From positions 1-37,098 of the forward strand of contig CANJPY010000051.1 of NCBI GenBank assembly GCA_947476255.1: a stretch of 37,098 bases of DNA, in the 5' to 3' direction. This DNA is from Chthoniobacteraceae bacterium. GTDB lineage: Bacteria > Verrucomicrobiota > Verrucomicrobiia > Chthoniobacterales > Chthoniobacteraceae. The position numbers and the translations under genes are program-made. The notes beneath the pieces were generated by a model, which worked only from the letters and a program-made list of their open reading frames with translations, did no database searches and was not told the origin of the DNA. This document shows positions 26,384 to 35,263 of the stretch, one piece after another (the first letter of the stretch is position 1; every line of letters starts with the position of its first letter).

Positions 26384-27409
26384 ATGCGAACCAACACTAA
26401 AATAAACAGTCCGGCCCCTTCTCACGCACCCGGACAGGCTGCCGAGTCTGCGCATCAGTTTGTCAGCACCGTGCGCGAACGCGTAGCGAAGATTGTCGTG
26501 GGCCAAGATGTCGTGGTTGAACGCGTCATGATTGCCCTCCTGACGGGCGGTCACCTATTGCTTCAGGGGTTGCCGGGCTTGGGTAAAACACTTTTGGTCA
26601 ATACGATTGCAAAGGCCGTGAACCTTGATTTTAAACGGGTGCAATTCACCGTCGACATGCTGCCCTCGGACATTGTGGGTTCCGAGATCATTGACCCAAA
26701 AACAGGGGAGTTCCGAATACATCGCGGACCGGTCTTTGCAAACCTGCTGCTTGCCGATGAGATCAACCGTGCCGCTCCCAAGGTACAGGGAGCGATGCTC
26801 GAAGCGATGCAAGAGCGCAAGGTGACCATCGGAGGGCAGAGCCTAAAGCTGCCCACCCCTTTTTTGGTCATCGCAACGCAGAACCCCGTGGAACAATCGG
26901 GCACCTTTGAATTACCAGAGGCACAACTCGACCGCTTTATGCTCTTACACCGGCTGGAGTACCCTGCGAGGGAGGAGGAACAGCTCATCCTGCAGCGGCA
27001 GATCGGCATGGGGCTGCGCCGGGAAGAGGGCGGGGCCGTCCCCCGCTCAGCCTTTGATCTTATTGAGGAAGGCGAAAGTTCGCCCATCGGCGATCTCGTC
27101 TCGGCAATGGAAGCGGTTCAGGCGGTTCATGTGAGCGAGGTGTTTGTGAAACACTGCGTGGCGCTGGTCCGCGCGACACGCGAGAACAAGCTCCTCGACT
27201 TTGGGTGCAGTCCACGCGCAGGTCTCGCGCTGATCAACGCGGCACGCGCACGCGCGGTGATTCATGGCCGAGCTTTTGTCATTCCCGAGGACCTGTTTGC
27301 ACTCGCCGCGGACGTGGTGCTTCATCGTATCCGGGTCAGTTATGAGGCCTCTGCGGCGGGACACACGGGAGCCGGAGTGTTGGAGTCGATTCTCGCAAAC
27401 TTAGCTTGA
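26384..27409 (+). CDS. moxR: MoxR-family AAA+ ATPase
   Basis: 341 residues, a normal MoxR size. Walker A is GLPGLGKT (62-69), Walker B LLLADEINRA (D125, E126), sensor 1 ATQNPVEQ (N167), followed by the MoxR signature GTFELPEAQLDRF. MoxR ATPases are chaperone-like helix-2-insert AAA+ proteins that activate vWA-domain partners in assembly or stress processes in the cytoplasm. The ATG comes directly after about 35 bases that are almost pure C/T, with no Shine-Dalgarno site. It lies 54 bases after the giant envelope gene and 9 bases before the DUF58 gene. In many bacteria moxR is the first gene of this operon; here four related genes precede it. Confidence 0.95.
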   Translation: MRTNTKINSPAPSHAPGQAAESAHQFVSTVRERVAKIVVGQDVVVERVMIALLTGGHLLLQGLPGLGKTLLVNTIAKAVNLDFKRVQFTVDMLPSDIVGSEIIDPKTGEFRIHRGPVFANLLLADEINRAAPKVQGAMLEAMQERKVTIGGQSLKLPTPFLVIATQNPVEQSGTFELPEAQLDRFMLLHRLEYPAREEEQLILQRQIGMGLRREEGGAVPRSAFDLIEEGESSPIGDLVSAMEAVQAVHVSEVFVKHCVALVRATRENKLLDFGCSPRAGLALINAARARAVIHGRAFVIPEDLFALAADVVLHRIRVSYEASAAGHTGAGVLESILANLA

Positions 27410-27418
27410 ACCCGGCGT

Positions 27419-28282
27419 ATGCGAAGGCAGGTCACAATTCCCCATGATCCGCAGGATGCACGGCAGTTTGAGGTCGATGCGAAGCGCCTCGCTGACAGCC
27501 TGAATTTCGGACAGGAGGAGTCAATTTTTCATGGAGCCGGCCTAGAATACGTCCAGTCGCGCCTGTACGCGCCCGGAGACCCGATCAAGGCCATTGACTG
27601 GCGGGTATCTGCGCGCACGGGCAAGCTGTTCGTGAAGGAATTTCACGAGTCCAGACAGATCCCCGTTTATCTCCTGGTCGACACCTCCGCGTCGATGTGT
27701 TTCACCTCGCTGCCATTGAGTAAATACTCGTGGGCGGTCCGGATCGCGGCTGGCATTGCGCTGGCAGCACAGGGTGACAGCAAACCCGTGGGACTGCTTG
27801 GCTGCGGCCAGCGGGACCTTCGCGTAGAACCTTCACTCTCTCGGAATCGGGTTTTCGCGTGGACGAGCGAGTTGCGCTCGCACGGTTTTCTTGAAGCCAC
27901 CTCGCTCGCTGCCAGGGCGCGAGAACTTGCACCCACGCTGAAGCAGCAAGCGATGATTGTAGTCCTTAGCGATTTGCACGATGCGGGCGCCCTCTCGGCG
28001 CTGCGTGTTCTCGGCCAAAAACACGACTGTATCGTGATCCATTTGCAGGACCCGGCCGAATCTGGACTCGCTGGCGCTGGTATTTTCCGGGCCATGGAGG
28101 CGGAGTCGGGAGCCTCTTTTGTCGGACACGGCCGCCGGAGATGGGTGGACTCCGAAGCTTGGAAAGCGGAGTTGAACCGGTTTCGAATCGACTATTTGCA
28201 CCTGCCAACAAACGAGCCGATATTGCTCACGCTCAAGCAGTTTTTTAAGAACCGCAGGTCCGGAAGAAACGCCGCCCGATAA
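27419..28282 (+). CDS. DUF58 (vWA-like) MoxR partner protein
   Basis: 287 residues, normal for DUF58. The diagnostic block is RLYAPGDPIKAIDWRVSARTG (about 48-68), followed by LFVKEFHE. A vWA-like half carries the metal motif DTSAS (D88, S90, S92). DUF58 proteins nearly always sit next to moxR and are thought to receive MoxR action; the biochemical role is undefined. No membrane helix is seen, so it is probably cytoplasmic. It begins 9 bases after moxR and ends 1 base before the next gene, so co-translation is likely. The ATG at 27419 is the only start that preserves the full domain. Confidence 0.93.
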   Translation: MRRQVTIPHDPQDARQFEVDAKRLADSLNFGQEESIFHGAGLEYVQSRLYAPGDPIKAIDWRVSARTGKLFVKEFHESRQIPVYLLVDTSASMCFTSLPLSKYSWAVRIAAGIALAAQGDSKPVGLLGCGQRDLRVEPSLSRNRVFAWTSELRSHGFLEATSLAARARELAPTLKQQAMIVVLSDLHDAGALSALRVLGQKHDCIVIHLQDPAESGLAGAGIFRAMEAESGASFVGHGRRRWVDSEAWKAELNRFRIDYLHLPTNEPILLTLKQFFKNRRSGRNAAR

Positions 28283-28283
28283 G

Positions 28284-29147
28284 ATGAATTTCAACAGTCT
28301 TCTCCAGCGCAGATGGGTTCATGTTGTGGTCGCGGTCGGAATGCTTGCGGCTGTGTGGGTGGCGGCGTGGATGCTGCAGGGACCTTCTGCTTCGCGGGTG
28401 CTCAATGTGCCGTTGGGTGTGGAGCAGGCTGCCATCGTGACCTACAGCGGTTCTCCCATCAAAGTTCCCGCCTACAAGTGGGGCGTTGCGGTGAGCGTCC
28501 GCATTGCAAAGGTGACCCCCTCGGGAGAGGCTTCCATCTATGACGTGCGTTACATTGTAAACCGCGCTGGAACGTTTGACTTGAAGGACTACCTTTCCGG
28601 TGAAGACGGAGCATCGCTGGCCGGGTTGCCGTCTTTTAAATTTCAAGGAGACCCTAAACTCTCCAAACAACTTGAAGCACGGATTCAAGAGACGGAGCAA
28701 ATGAGCGTCGACGTTGGTGTGCATTATCATGCGACGCTCGCCGCCCTTGCCGTGGCGTGGATCCTCTGTCTGCTGCCTCTGATTTTCGCCGGACGCACGC
28801 GGAAGCAGGCACCCGAGGTCGCGGTGCTGCCACAAGAAACGTTCACACAGTTTCTCCAAGGCTGTGTGCTCGAAATCGAAGCAGGCACCCTCGACACCGA
28901 AGGAATGGCCAAGCTGGAGATGCAACTTTTAGAGCATTGGCGGGGCCAACTCGCGTTGGACCGGGCACCCATGACCGGTCTTCTTTGGGCGATCGATCGC
29001 GATCCCGCTGCCGGCCCCGTGCTGCGTCAATTGCAGGATTGGTTACACAATCCCAGTTCGAAAACGAGCCCTCTTTCCGTTGCCACGGCTCTGAAGCCAT
29101 ACGCCAGTGACGAAACGCCCCCCCGAGCCGTCGCCTCCCACCCATGA
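28284..29147 (+). CDS. Two-helix inner-membrane protein of the MoxR operon
   Basis: 287 residues. Membrane helices are at about 11-31 (VHVVVAVGMLAAVWVAAWML) and 148-168 (LAALAVAWILCLLPLIFAG), with a periplasmic beta-rich segment of about 110 residues between them and a cytoplasmic tail of about 115 residues. The tail has FTQFLQGCVLEIEAG and LEHWRGQLALDRAPM, helical and Trp-containing. Position between the DUF58 gene and a BatA-like gene is where DUF4381-type or BatD-like proteins normally occur, but the sequence is not clearly one of those. It begins 1 base after the DUF58 stop and overlaps the next gene by 4 bp. Confidence 0.8.
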   Translation: MNFNSLLQRRWVHVVVAVGMLAAVWVAAWMLQGPSASRVLNVPLGVEQAAIVTYSGSPIKVPAYKWGVAVSVRIAKVTPSGEASIYDVRYIVNRAGTFDLKDYLSGEDGASLAGLPSFKFQGDPKLSKQLEARIQETEQMSVDVGVHYHATLAALAVAWILCLLPLIFAGRTRKQAPEVAVLPQETFTQFLQGCVLEIEAGTLDTEGMAKLEMQLLEHWRGQLALDRAPMTGLLWAIDRDPAAGPVLRQLQDWLHNPSSKTSPLSVATALKPYASDETPPRAVASHP

Positions 29148-30112
29148 TTTTCCTCCACCCACAATGGCTTGTTTTTTTGGTCCTTCCCGTCGCCCTGGCG
29201 TTTTGGGAATGGGTGCGGCGCGGGCATGTCCTCGCCCTGCCGTTGGACGGAACAAAACCAAGATCCGGTTGGCTTTTGAGATTTTTGGTGCTGTGCGCCA
29301 ATACACTGCCGTCTTGTTTGTTAGCCCTGGCCGTGCTGCTTGCCGCCCATCCGGTAAAGTTCAAGCCGCCCGAGGTCGAACGCAAGCTAACCAACGCCCT
29401 GATCCTTTTAGACACCTCGGGCAGCATGGCGGAAAATCACGGTTCCCAGGTCAACGGACGCCACACTCGGTTTGATTCCGCAATGGAGGCGATTTTAAAG
29501 TTTATCAACTATCGTGCCGGAGATGCCTTCGGCCTCACGATCTTCTCCAGAAGTTTCATCCACTGGCTGCCACTTACTCTCGACACGCAGTCTATTGCCT
29601 TGGCACGCCCCTTCATTGTTCCCAACAACCCCAGGATTGATCCCCCCCAGATGGGCCGCCATGGCCTGCCGGACGAGCTTTGGGGTATTACATACATCGG
29701 CAAAGCACTCTTCGGCGCCACCGAACTTTTAGCACAACGTCCCACCGGCGACCGCATGGTCATCCTGCTCACCGATGGAGAAAGCGATGACATCAAGCCG
29801 CCGCGGGATCAGGAGATCATCTCGGCTCTACGGGCTGAGAACATCACGGTGTTCGGGATATTGCTGACCGACGAAAAGATCGAACCTGCCCTGGTGCGCA
29901 TCGCCCAGGAATCTGGAGGAGCTGTATTTAATGCAGCAACACCGGAGGCCTTGCATGCGGTTTTCAGCCGCATCGACGAAATGAAAAAGGTGGTGGTATT
30001 AGAAAAGAAACCGCGCCTGAGCGACCACTATACTCCGTTTTTATGGCCTTCCCTTGGAGTGCTTTTATGCAGCCTGCTGGCGCTCTTCGGACTCCGCTTC
30101 ACCCCTTGGTAG
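29144..30112 (+). CDS. Membrane-anchored von Willebrand factor A protein (BatA-like)
   Basis: 322 residues. The architecture is typical BatA: a start MIFLHPQWLVFLVLPVALAF helix with HPQWL, a second helix (about 46-68), a vWA domain (about 84-275) and a C-terminal helix (FLWPSLGVLLCSLLALFGL). The metal site is complete: DTSGS (D90, S92, S94), Thr in GITYIGKAL and Asp in LTDGESDD. BatA-type proteins are inner-membrane partners of MoxR systems, variously linked to oxidative or envelope stress. It is the last gene of the block; the ATG overlaps the upstream stop by 4 bp. With the BatB-like protein at 20484, vWA proteins bracket the operon. Confidence 0.9.
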   Translation: MIFLHPQWLVFLVLPVALAFWEWVRRGHVLALPLDGTKPRSGWLLRFLVLCANTLPSCLLALAVLLAAHPVKFKPPEVERKLTNALILLDTSGSMAENHGSQVNGRHTRFDSAMEAILKFINYRAGDAFGLTIFSRSFIHWLPLTLDTQSIALARPFIVPNNPRIDPPQMGRHGLPDELWGITYIGKALFGATELLAQRPTGDRMVILLTDGESDDIKPPRDQEIISALRAENITVFGILLTDEKIEPALVRIAQESGGAVFNAATPEALHAVFSRIDEMKKVVVLEKKPRLSDHYTPFLWPSLGVLLCSLLALFGLRFTPW

Positions 30113-30464
30113 AGAGTTGCAGCAGCGGTGTTTTAGGTCTCACAAGAGCGCCGCACCGGTAACGCCCGCGATAGGCGAGGCTGCTGGAGCCGTGGCCGCA
30201 CTGATTCAGCGGTGCACGCGCCACCCCCGCAATGTTCCTTGGGATGAGGCGCGGCTGATCAAGAGGAAGCTCCGGGCAACCTCATAAGATTGGCGAACGC
30301 TGACCTCGAAGCGGAAGTTTATATACCGCGATTCAATCGCTGGGCAGAACAGTGGCCCTTATGCCTGAATGGGCGGTAAGAAGAACTTGAATATTTTCAT
30401 CACGCAATCGTACGTCCTTGCAACAAAACCCCCAATGCAGGCAAGCTTTGGGACTCTCCACCCC
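30113..30464. other. Intergenic region after the MoxR operon
   Basis: About 350 bases with no credible gene. A hairpin-forming stretch (GCCGC-ACTGATTCA-GCGGT, around 30195-30215) is present but has no T-run. The right part is AT-richer (ATTTTCATCACG, TTGCAACAAAA) and may hold the promoter for the DUF1080 gene, although no clean -35/-10 pair can be defended. Confidence 0.4.
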
Positions 30465-31430
30465 ATGAAGACACCCCTGTTTCTCTCCTGTGCCGCCATA
30501 CTTCTGAATTTTAGCTTTCCCGGAGCCCTAACGGCGGCAGGGCCAAACCAAGCTTATCTGGATCCTGCAGAAGCTGGGATAGACTATGCAATCCAAGGCG
30601 AATACACCGCTGAGAACGCAGGCGCCCAAGTGATCGCCTTGGGAGACGGCAAGTTTCACATTGTAGGGTGGGCGAATGGCCTGCCTGGTGCAGTGGAGAA
30701 CGCAGAGAAAAAAGGGGAAGTTGATGCGCAGATGGACAATGGCAAGGTGACTTTTCAATTTGAGGAATGGAAAGGATTTATCGCCAACGGAGAGTTGACG
30801 GTCACTGGGGCCGGCGGGGAGCAGCACACACTCAGGCGCATCGTGCGGGAGTCTCGTACCATGGGAGCAAAACCGCCGGCGGGTGCGATCGTGCTATTTG
30901 ATGGCAGCAACGCCGATGCTTGGAACGGAGGTCGAATGGACGACAGGAAGCTGCTTTACTGCGGCGTAAAATCGAAGCAGACGTTTGGCAGTCTGCACCT
31001 GCACATGGAGTTTCGCACTCCATTCGTGCCCGCAGCTCGTGGACAAGGCCGGGGCAATAGCGGGGTCTACTTGCAGGACCGATACGAGTGTCAGATTCTG
31101 GATTCCTTCGGACTCAAAGGTGAAAACAACGAGACCGGAGGAATTTACACGGTCTCCAAACCCCGTTTAAACATGTGTTTTCCCCCATTGTCGTGGCAGA
31201 CGTATGACATCGATTTTGAGGCCGCAACCTACGATGCCGAAGGAAAGAAGCTCAAGAATGCGGTAATGACAGTGTCCTTGAACGGCGTGCAGGTGCAGGA
31301 CCATGTGGAGGTGCCGAAGGCCACTACCGCTGCCGGCTTAAAGGAAGGACCTGAACCCGGCCCCATCCAGTTGCAAAACCACGGCAATCCCGTGTTCTTC
31401 CGCAACATCTGGGCTGTTGAAAAAAAGTGA
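30465..31430 (+). CDS. Secreted DUF1080 (3-keto-disaccharide hydrolase-like) protein
   Basis: 321 residues from ATG 30465, which begins a clear signal peptide (MKTPLFLSCAAILLNFSFPG, then ALTAA). Upstream in-frame ATGs at 30369 and 30435 would bury it and are rejected. The C-terminal lectin-like beta-sandwich is DUF1080: VLFDGSNADAWNGG, HMEFRTPF, NSGVYLQDRYECQILDSFG, then GGIYTV and a closing GPIQLQNHGNPVFFRNIW. This family is widespread and amplified in Planctomycetota and Verrucomicrobiota, where members hydrolyse 3-keto-glycosides or bind carbohydrate. The first 100 residues form a separate beta-rich part. Export and neighbouring LRR/cytochrome genes suggest extracellular sugar metabolism. 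Confidence 0.88.
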   Translation: MKTPLFLSCAAILLNFSFPGALTAAGPNQAYLDPAEAGIDYAIQGEYTAENAGAQVIALGDGKFHIVGWANGLPGAVENAEKKGEVDAQMDNGKVTFQFEEWKGFIANGELTVTGAGGEQHTLRRIVRESRTMGAKPPAGAIVLFDGSNADAWNGGRMDDRKLLYCGVKSKQTFGSLHLHMEFRTPFVPAARGQGRGNSGVYLQDRYECQILDSFGLKGENNETGGIYTVSKPRLNMCFPPLSWQTYDIDFEAATYDAEGKKLKNAVMTVSLNGVQVQDHVEVPKATTAAGLKEGPEPGPIQLQNHGNPVFFRNIWAVEKK

Positions 31431-31584
31431 CCGGCGCAGATCATTTTCCCTTCTGGGGGATGATGCGCCTCACCCTCCCTCCTGCGCGGGGCACTTGCGC
31501 TGCTCGATAGACCTCAGACTTCAACTCAAACCGGGTGTGTTTCACGCCTTCCTGTTCCCTCCCTTTTCACCAAAACAAACCCCG

Positions 31585-32586
31585 ATGAAAAAAACGATTC
31601 TATCCCTTCTTGCGGTGCAGTTTGCTGCGAGCTCTCTTTTTGCCCTGGATCCCCACGCCGAGGCGGTCATCCGCATTGTAGAAGGCGCGAAAGGCAAAGT
31701 GGAGCGCACGGAGGACGGCCAGGGACTCAAACTCGTGGACCTCGCCGTACCCAACACGGGGCCGCACGATAGACGGGAAACCGATCCCTATGATGCTGCA
31801 TTTTTTGAGCACCTTGGGCACCTCAAGACGCTGGAGTCCCTCAACATCATCTCCACAAAATTCAATGATGAGTGGATGCCGAATCTCGCCAAGCTTTCGA
31901 ATTTGAAAGCACTCCGCTTTACCAACAATGGCAAGCTCACAGATGCTGGAATGGAGCAACTTGCGGGCTTGAAAAACCTGGAGACGTTCTCGTTCGTTGG
32001 GACTGCAATCACCGGAAAAGCGTACGAGAAATTCGAGGGTTTTGCGAAGCTTGTGAAGGTCAGCCACCGCGGGAGTTCCATTGATGATGCCGGGCTGAAG
32101 GAATTGTGCGACCACCTCCCGAACATTGAAAGCATCAGCCTCGCGCACGCCAAGTTTACAGACGCGGGCGCGGTTCACTTCGAGAAACTCACGAAGCTCA
32201 AAGGCCTCGAGATTGGCACGCACAAAGCGACAGCGAAAACGCTGCTCCATCTTGCCAAACTGCCGTTGGAATATTTGCAGCTTGGCGAGGGGTTTGAATC
32301 GTCGGAGTGCATTCCGCTCATCAGCGTGATCCCAACCCTGACCCGGATCACCTTCACAAATGCAAAGGCTCTCTCCGATGCGGACCTCAAACAGATCGCA
32401 GGCCTGCCGAAACTGGAAATCCTCGAACTCAGTGGAGTCGAAATGACCGAAGAACGGGTGGAGCAGTTGAAGGCGTTTTCAAAACTCAAGACACTGCGGA
32501 TTATCGGTCGTCCCAAGCCTTACCCTGCCGAGATTCAGGCTAAAATTAAGGCCCTGCTGCCGAAGACAGAACTCAAGTTCGAATAA
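31585..32586 (+). CDS. Secreted leucine-rich-repeat protein
   Basis: 333 residues from ATG 31585, at a signal peptide (MKKTILSLLAVQFAASSLFA). An open frame continues upstream to 31417 but encodes a basic, unconserved segment. From about residue 75 to the end there are leucine-rich repeats of the ribonuclease-inhibitor-like type, each with forms such as L-x-x-L-K-x-L-x-x-x-x, TDAGMEQLAGLKNLETFSF and DAGLKELCDHLPNIESIS, giving about eight units. The TDAG/L phrase recurs every 23-25 residues. LRR proteins of this sort are common in Planctomycetota and Verrucomicrobiota and usually act as binding surfaces. No enzyme domain is present. It follows the DUF1080 gene by 154 bases and precedes the cytochrome gene by 29. 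Confidence 0.88.
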   Translation: MKKTILSLLAVQFAASSLFALDPHAEAVIRIVEGAKGKVERTEDGQGLKLVDLAVPNTGPHDRRETDPYDAAFFEHLGHLKTLESLNIISTKFNDEWMPNLAKLSNLKALRFTNNGKLTDAGMEQLAGLKNLETFSFVGTAITGKAYEKFEGFAKLVKVSHRGSSIDDAGLKELCDHLPNIESISLAHAKFTDAGAVHFEKLTKLKGLEIGTHKATAKTLLHLAKLPLEYLQLGEGFESSECIPLISVIPTLTRITFTNAKALSDADLKQIAGLPKLEILELSGVEMTEERVEQLKAFSKLKTLRIIGRPKPYPAEIQAKIKALLPKTELKFE

Positions 32587-32615
32587 TACTCTCCCGAGCT
32601 TAGCACCCATCCCCC

Positions 32616-35261
32616 ATGCGCGCCGGGTTGCTCTTTGTGTTTGTCCTCTGGGGTCTGGCGCCGTTGCACGCCGCCGAGGAACTGCCCGGCGCAGTCAAGC
32701 AGGTGATCGCAAAGCGTTGCGTCGCATGCCACGACGCAGACACCAAAAAGGGCGGGTTTGACATCACGGCGCTCGCGCCCGAGTTTGAGAATCCCGAAGA
32801 TTTTGGGCGCTGGGTGAAGGTGCACGACCGGGTGCGCGCGGGTGAAATGCCGCCTAAGAAGAAGGAACAACCCACGCAGGCGGAGCGCGAGGCAATGCTC
32901 AAAGGCCTGAACGAGGCACTTGTGCGCGCAGATGGGAAACGGCAGCGAGAACAGGGCCGCGTTCCCCTGCGCCGGATGAACCGCTCGGAATACGAGAATA
33001 CCATTCGTGATCTCTTCTCGATGCCCGGAGTCCTCGTGAAAGACCTGCTGCCCGAGGACGGGCTTTTTGACGGATTCGACAAGGCCGCGATGGCCCTCGA
33101 CATGTCGGCCGTACAAATGCGGAAATACGTCCAGGCGGCCGACTATGTACTCGATGCTGCAATCGCGCATCAAGACAAGCCGATCGTGTGGAAACAACGG
33201 AACCGCCGCATCGGCGGCCTCTCCCAGTTTGGCGAGGCGATCTTCCCGATCTTTAAGATGAAGGCGGACATGGAACTCATTGGCCGCATTCGTCCGCCGG
33301 AAGGAGGCAAGGGAATGGATTTTAACGAGCGTATTGCGATTACCCAGGAGATGGACTCGCTCGGCATCCTCACACACGCTCGTCCGTCATACATTCCGGA
33401 TTTTGAGACTTTTTCGCCCTATCACTCAGGTTTTTACCGGCTTCGCATGTCCCTCTGGAGCTTCGAATTTAACAAGGGCGCAATTCTTCCGGCGACCCGG
33501 ATGCAGTCGTTTGCTCTCACCGCGAGCGGGCGTCTCATTGCGCATCTGGATGCTCCATCGCTGAGTCCTCACGAGCACGAGGTGGTGGTCTGGCTGAATG
33601 CCTCTGACGAACTCCAACTGAACCCTGCAAATCTCTGGAGCAATTTTAACACTCCCTTCAATTACGTAGGCCCGGGCGTCGCCGTGGACTTCGTGGACAT
33701 TGAAGGCCCGCTCAATGATTCCTGGCCGCCTGCCAGCCACCAGAGGCTTTTCGGCAACCTTCCCATCGCCCAACTCACGGCGAAACGAGATGCATCACCT
33801 CCAGATAGTTATCCTCGACAACCGCCTGTGCCAGTCAGGCGTTCGGGCGCAAGACCGCATCACGTGGATGGACCGGAGTTTCAAAAATGGCAACGCGTGT
33901 GGACCGCCGCTTCGCCTCGGCCGAACGAGGATGCGGAGCGGCTTTTGAACGATTTTCTGCCACGCGCCTTCCGACGTCCTGTCGCGCCGGAGGAGATCGA
34001 CGTTTATGTCAAAATAGCGCGCGAGCGGATCGCGCACGGTGATTTTTTTGAAACGGCGATGCGCAGCGCCTATCGTACGGCACTGTGCTCGCCCGACTTT
34101 CTCTATCTTCGGGAACCGCAGGCGCACCCGAAGGATGCAACACGCATTGACTCTCATGCGGTTGCGGCACGCCTTTCGTATTTCCTTTGGAACTCGATGC
34201 CGGACGAAGAACTGCTGGCGCTCGCGGCAAAGAACCAACTAGGAGGAGGGACTCTCGCGAAGCAAATTCAACGGATGCTGGACGATCCAAAATCAGATCG
34301 CTTCGTCGAGGATTTCCTCAACCAATGGGTGGAGCTTCGCAAGATTGAGTTCACAAGTCCCGACGCAAAACTCTACCCAGAGTTCCGGCCGGATCTGCGC
34401 GACGCCATGGTGGCGGAGACGCGTGCTTTTTTCCGCGAGATGCTCGTGCAAGATCTCGGCGTTTCCCATCTCGTGGATTCGGACTTTCTCATGATCAACC
34501 AGCGTCTCGCCGAACTTTATGGAATCCCCGGCGTGGAGGGCAGCGCGATCCGGCGTATCCCAAAACCGGAGGGCAGCCCTCGCGGAGGGTTGCTTACTCA
34601 GGCGGCGATCTTGAAAGTCACGGCAAACGGCACGAGCACCTCGCCAGTGCTGCGCGGTGCGTGGGTGATGAACAGGATCATCGGCCGACCGCTGCCGCCG
34701 CCACCGCCAGACATTCCTGCGGTAGACCCCGATATCCGCGGTCTCACCACCATCCGGGCGCAACTTGATAGTCACAGAAACACCGCGGTTTGCGCGAGTT
34801 GCCATGAAAAGATGGACCCGGCGGGATTCGCGCTCGAAAGCTTCGATGTCATCGGGGCGTGGCGTGACCAATATCGGTTTGTCGGTGAAAAAGTGGAGGA
34901 TCCTTCGGAGCGCAAGGGAGGGGATCCGGTGAAGGCGCAGTTTTTGGGGGTGGGAGTGCAGCAGTGGCAGCATGTGCTCAATAATGTGCGCCTTGGGCTG
35001 CCCGTGGATTCCAGTGGCGCAATGGCTGATGGCCGTCCCTTCAAGGATATCCACGATTTCAAACAAATCCTGCTCGCCGATAACGAGGCTCTGGCACGCA
35101 GTCTGGTGCAGCGTCTGATTCTCTACGCCACAGGCGCTCCTGTGAGTTACGCGGACCGCGCCTCCGTCGACCTTATCCTCGAGCGCAGTCGTGAGAGCGG
35201 CTACGGCCTGCGCTCAATGCTCAGAGAAATCGTGATGAACCAACTCTTCCAGCGAAAATAG
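32616..35261 (+). CDS. Secreted cytochrome c/DUF1592-type protein (PSCyt1-DUF1587-1592-1588-1585)
   Basis: 881 residues. A signal peptide (MRAGLLFVFVLWGLAPLHAA) precedes a single c-type haem motif, CVACH (C35, C38, H39), with PP in GEMPPKKK. Then come family segments: RMNRSEYENTIRDLF (DUF1587), FLPRAFRRPVAPEEIDVYV (DUF1595), DFLYLREPQ and ARLSYFLWNSMPDEELL (DUF1592), RGGLLTQAAILKVTANGT (DUF1588) with a second CXXCH, CASCH (C726, C729, H730), followed by KMDPAGFALESFDVIG, and a DUF1585 tail. This architecture is characteristic of Planctomycetota and Verrucomicrobiota; the function is unknown, probably periplasmic redox linked to polysaccharide use. It lies 2 bases before the DUF1552 gene, its usual partner. 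Confidence 0.93.
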   Translation: MRAGLLFVFVLWGLAPLHAAEELPGAVKQVIAKRCVACHDADTKKGGFDITALAPEFENPEDFGRWVKVHDRVRAGEMPPKKKEQPTQAEREAMLKGLNEALVRADGKRQREQGRVPLRRMNRSEYENTIRDLFSMPGVLVKDLLPEDGLFDGFDKAAMALDMSAVQMRKYVQAADYVLDAAIAHQDKPIVWKQRNRRIGGLSQFGEAIFPIFKMKADMELIGRIRPPEGGKGMDFNERIAITQEMDSLGILTHARPSYIPDFETFSPYHSGFYRLRMSLWSFEFNKGAILPATRMQSFALTASGRLIAHLDAPSLSPHEHEVVVWLNASDELQLNPANLWSNFNTPFNYVGPGVAVDFVDIEGPLNDSWPPASHQRLFGNLPIAQLTAKRDASPPDSYPRQPPVPVRRSGARPHHVDGPEFQKWQRVWTAASPRPNEDAERLLNDFLPRAFRRPVAPEEIDVYVKIARERIAHGDFFETAMRSAYRTALCSPDFLYLREPQAHPKDATRIDSHAVAARLSYFLWNSMPDEELLALAAKNQLGGGTLAKQIQRMLDDPKSDRFVEDFLNQWVELRKIEFTSPDAKLYPEFRPDLRDAMVAETRAFFREMLVQDLGVSHLVDSDFLMINQRLAELYGIPGVEGSAIRRIPKPEGSPRGGLLTQAAILKVTANGTSTSPVLRGAWVMNRIIGRPLPPPPPDIPAVDPDIRGLTTIRAQLDSHRNTAVCASCHEKMDPAGFALESFDVIGAWRDQYRFVGEKVEDPSERKGGDPVKAQFLGVGVQQWQHVLNNVRLGLPVDSSGAMADGRPFKDIHDFKQILLADNEALARSLVQRLILYATGAPVSYADRASVDLILERSRESGYGLRSMLREIVMNQLFQRK

Positions 35262-35263
35262 CC

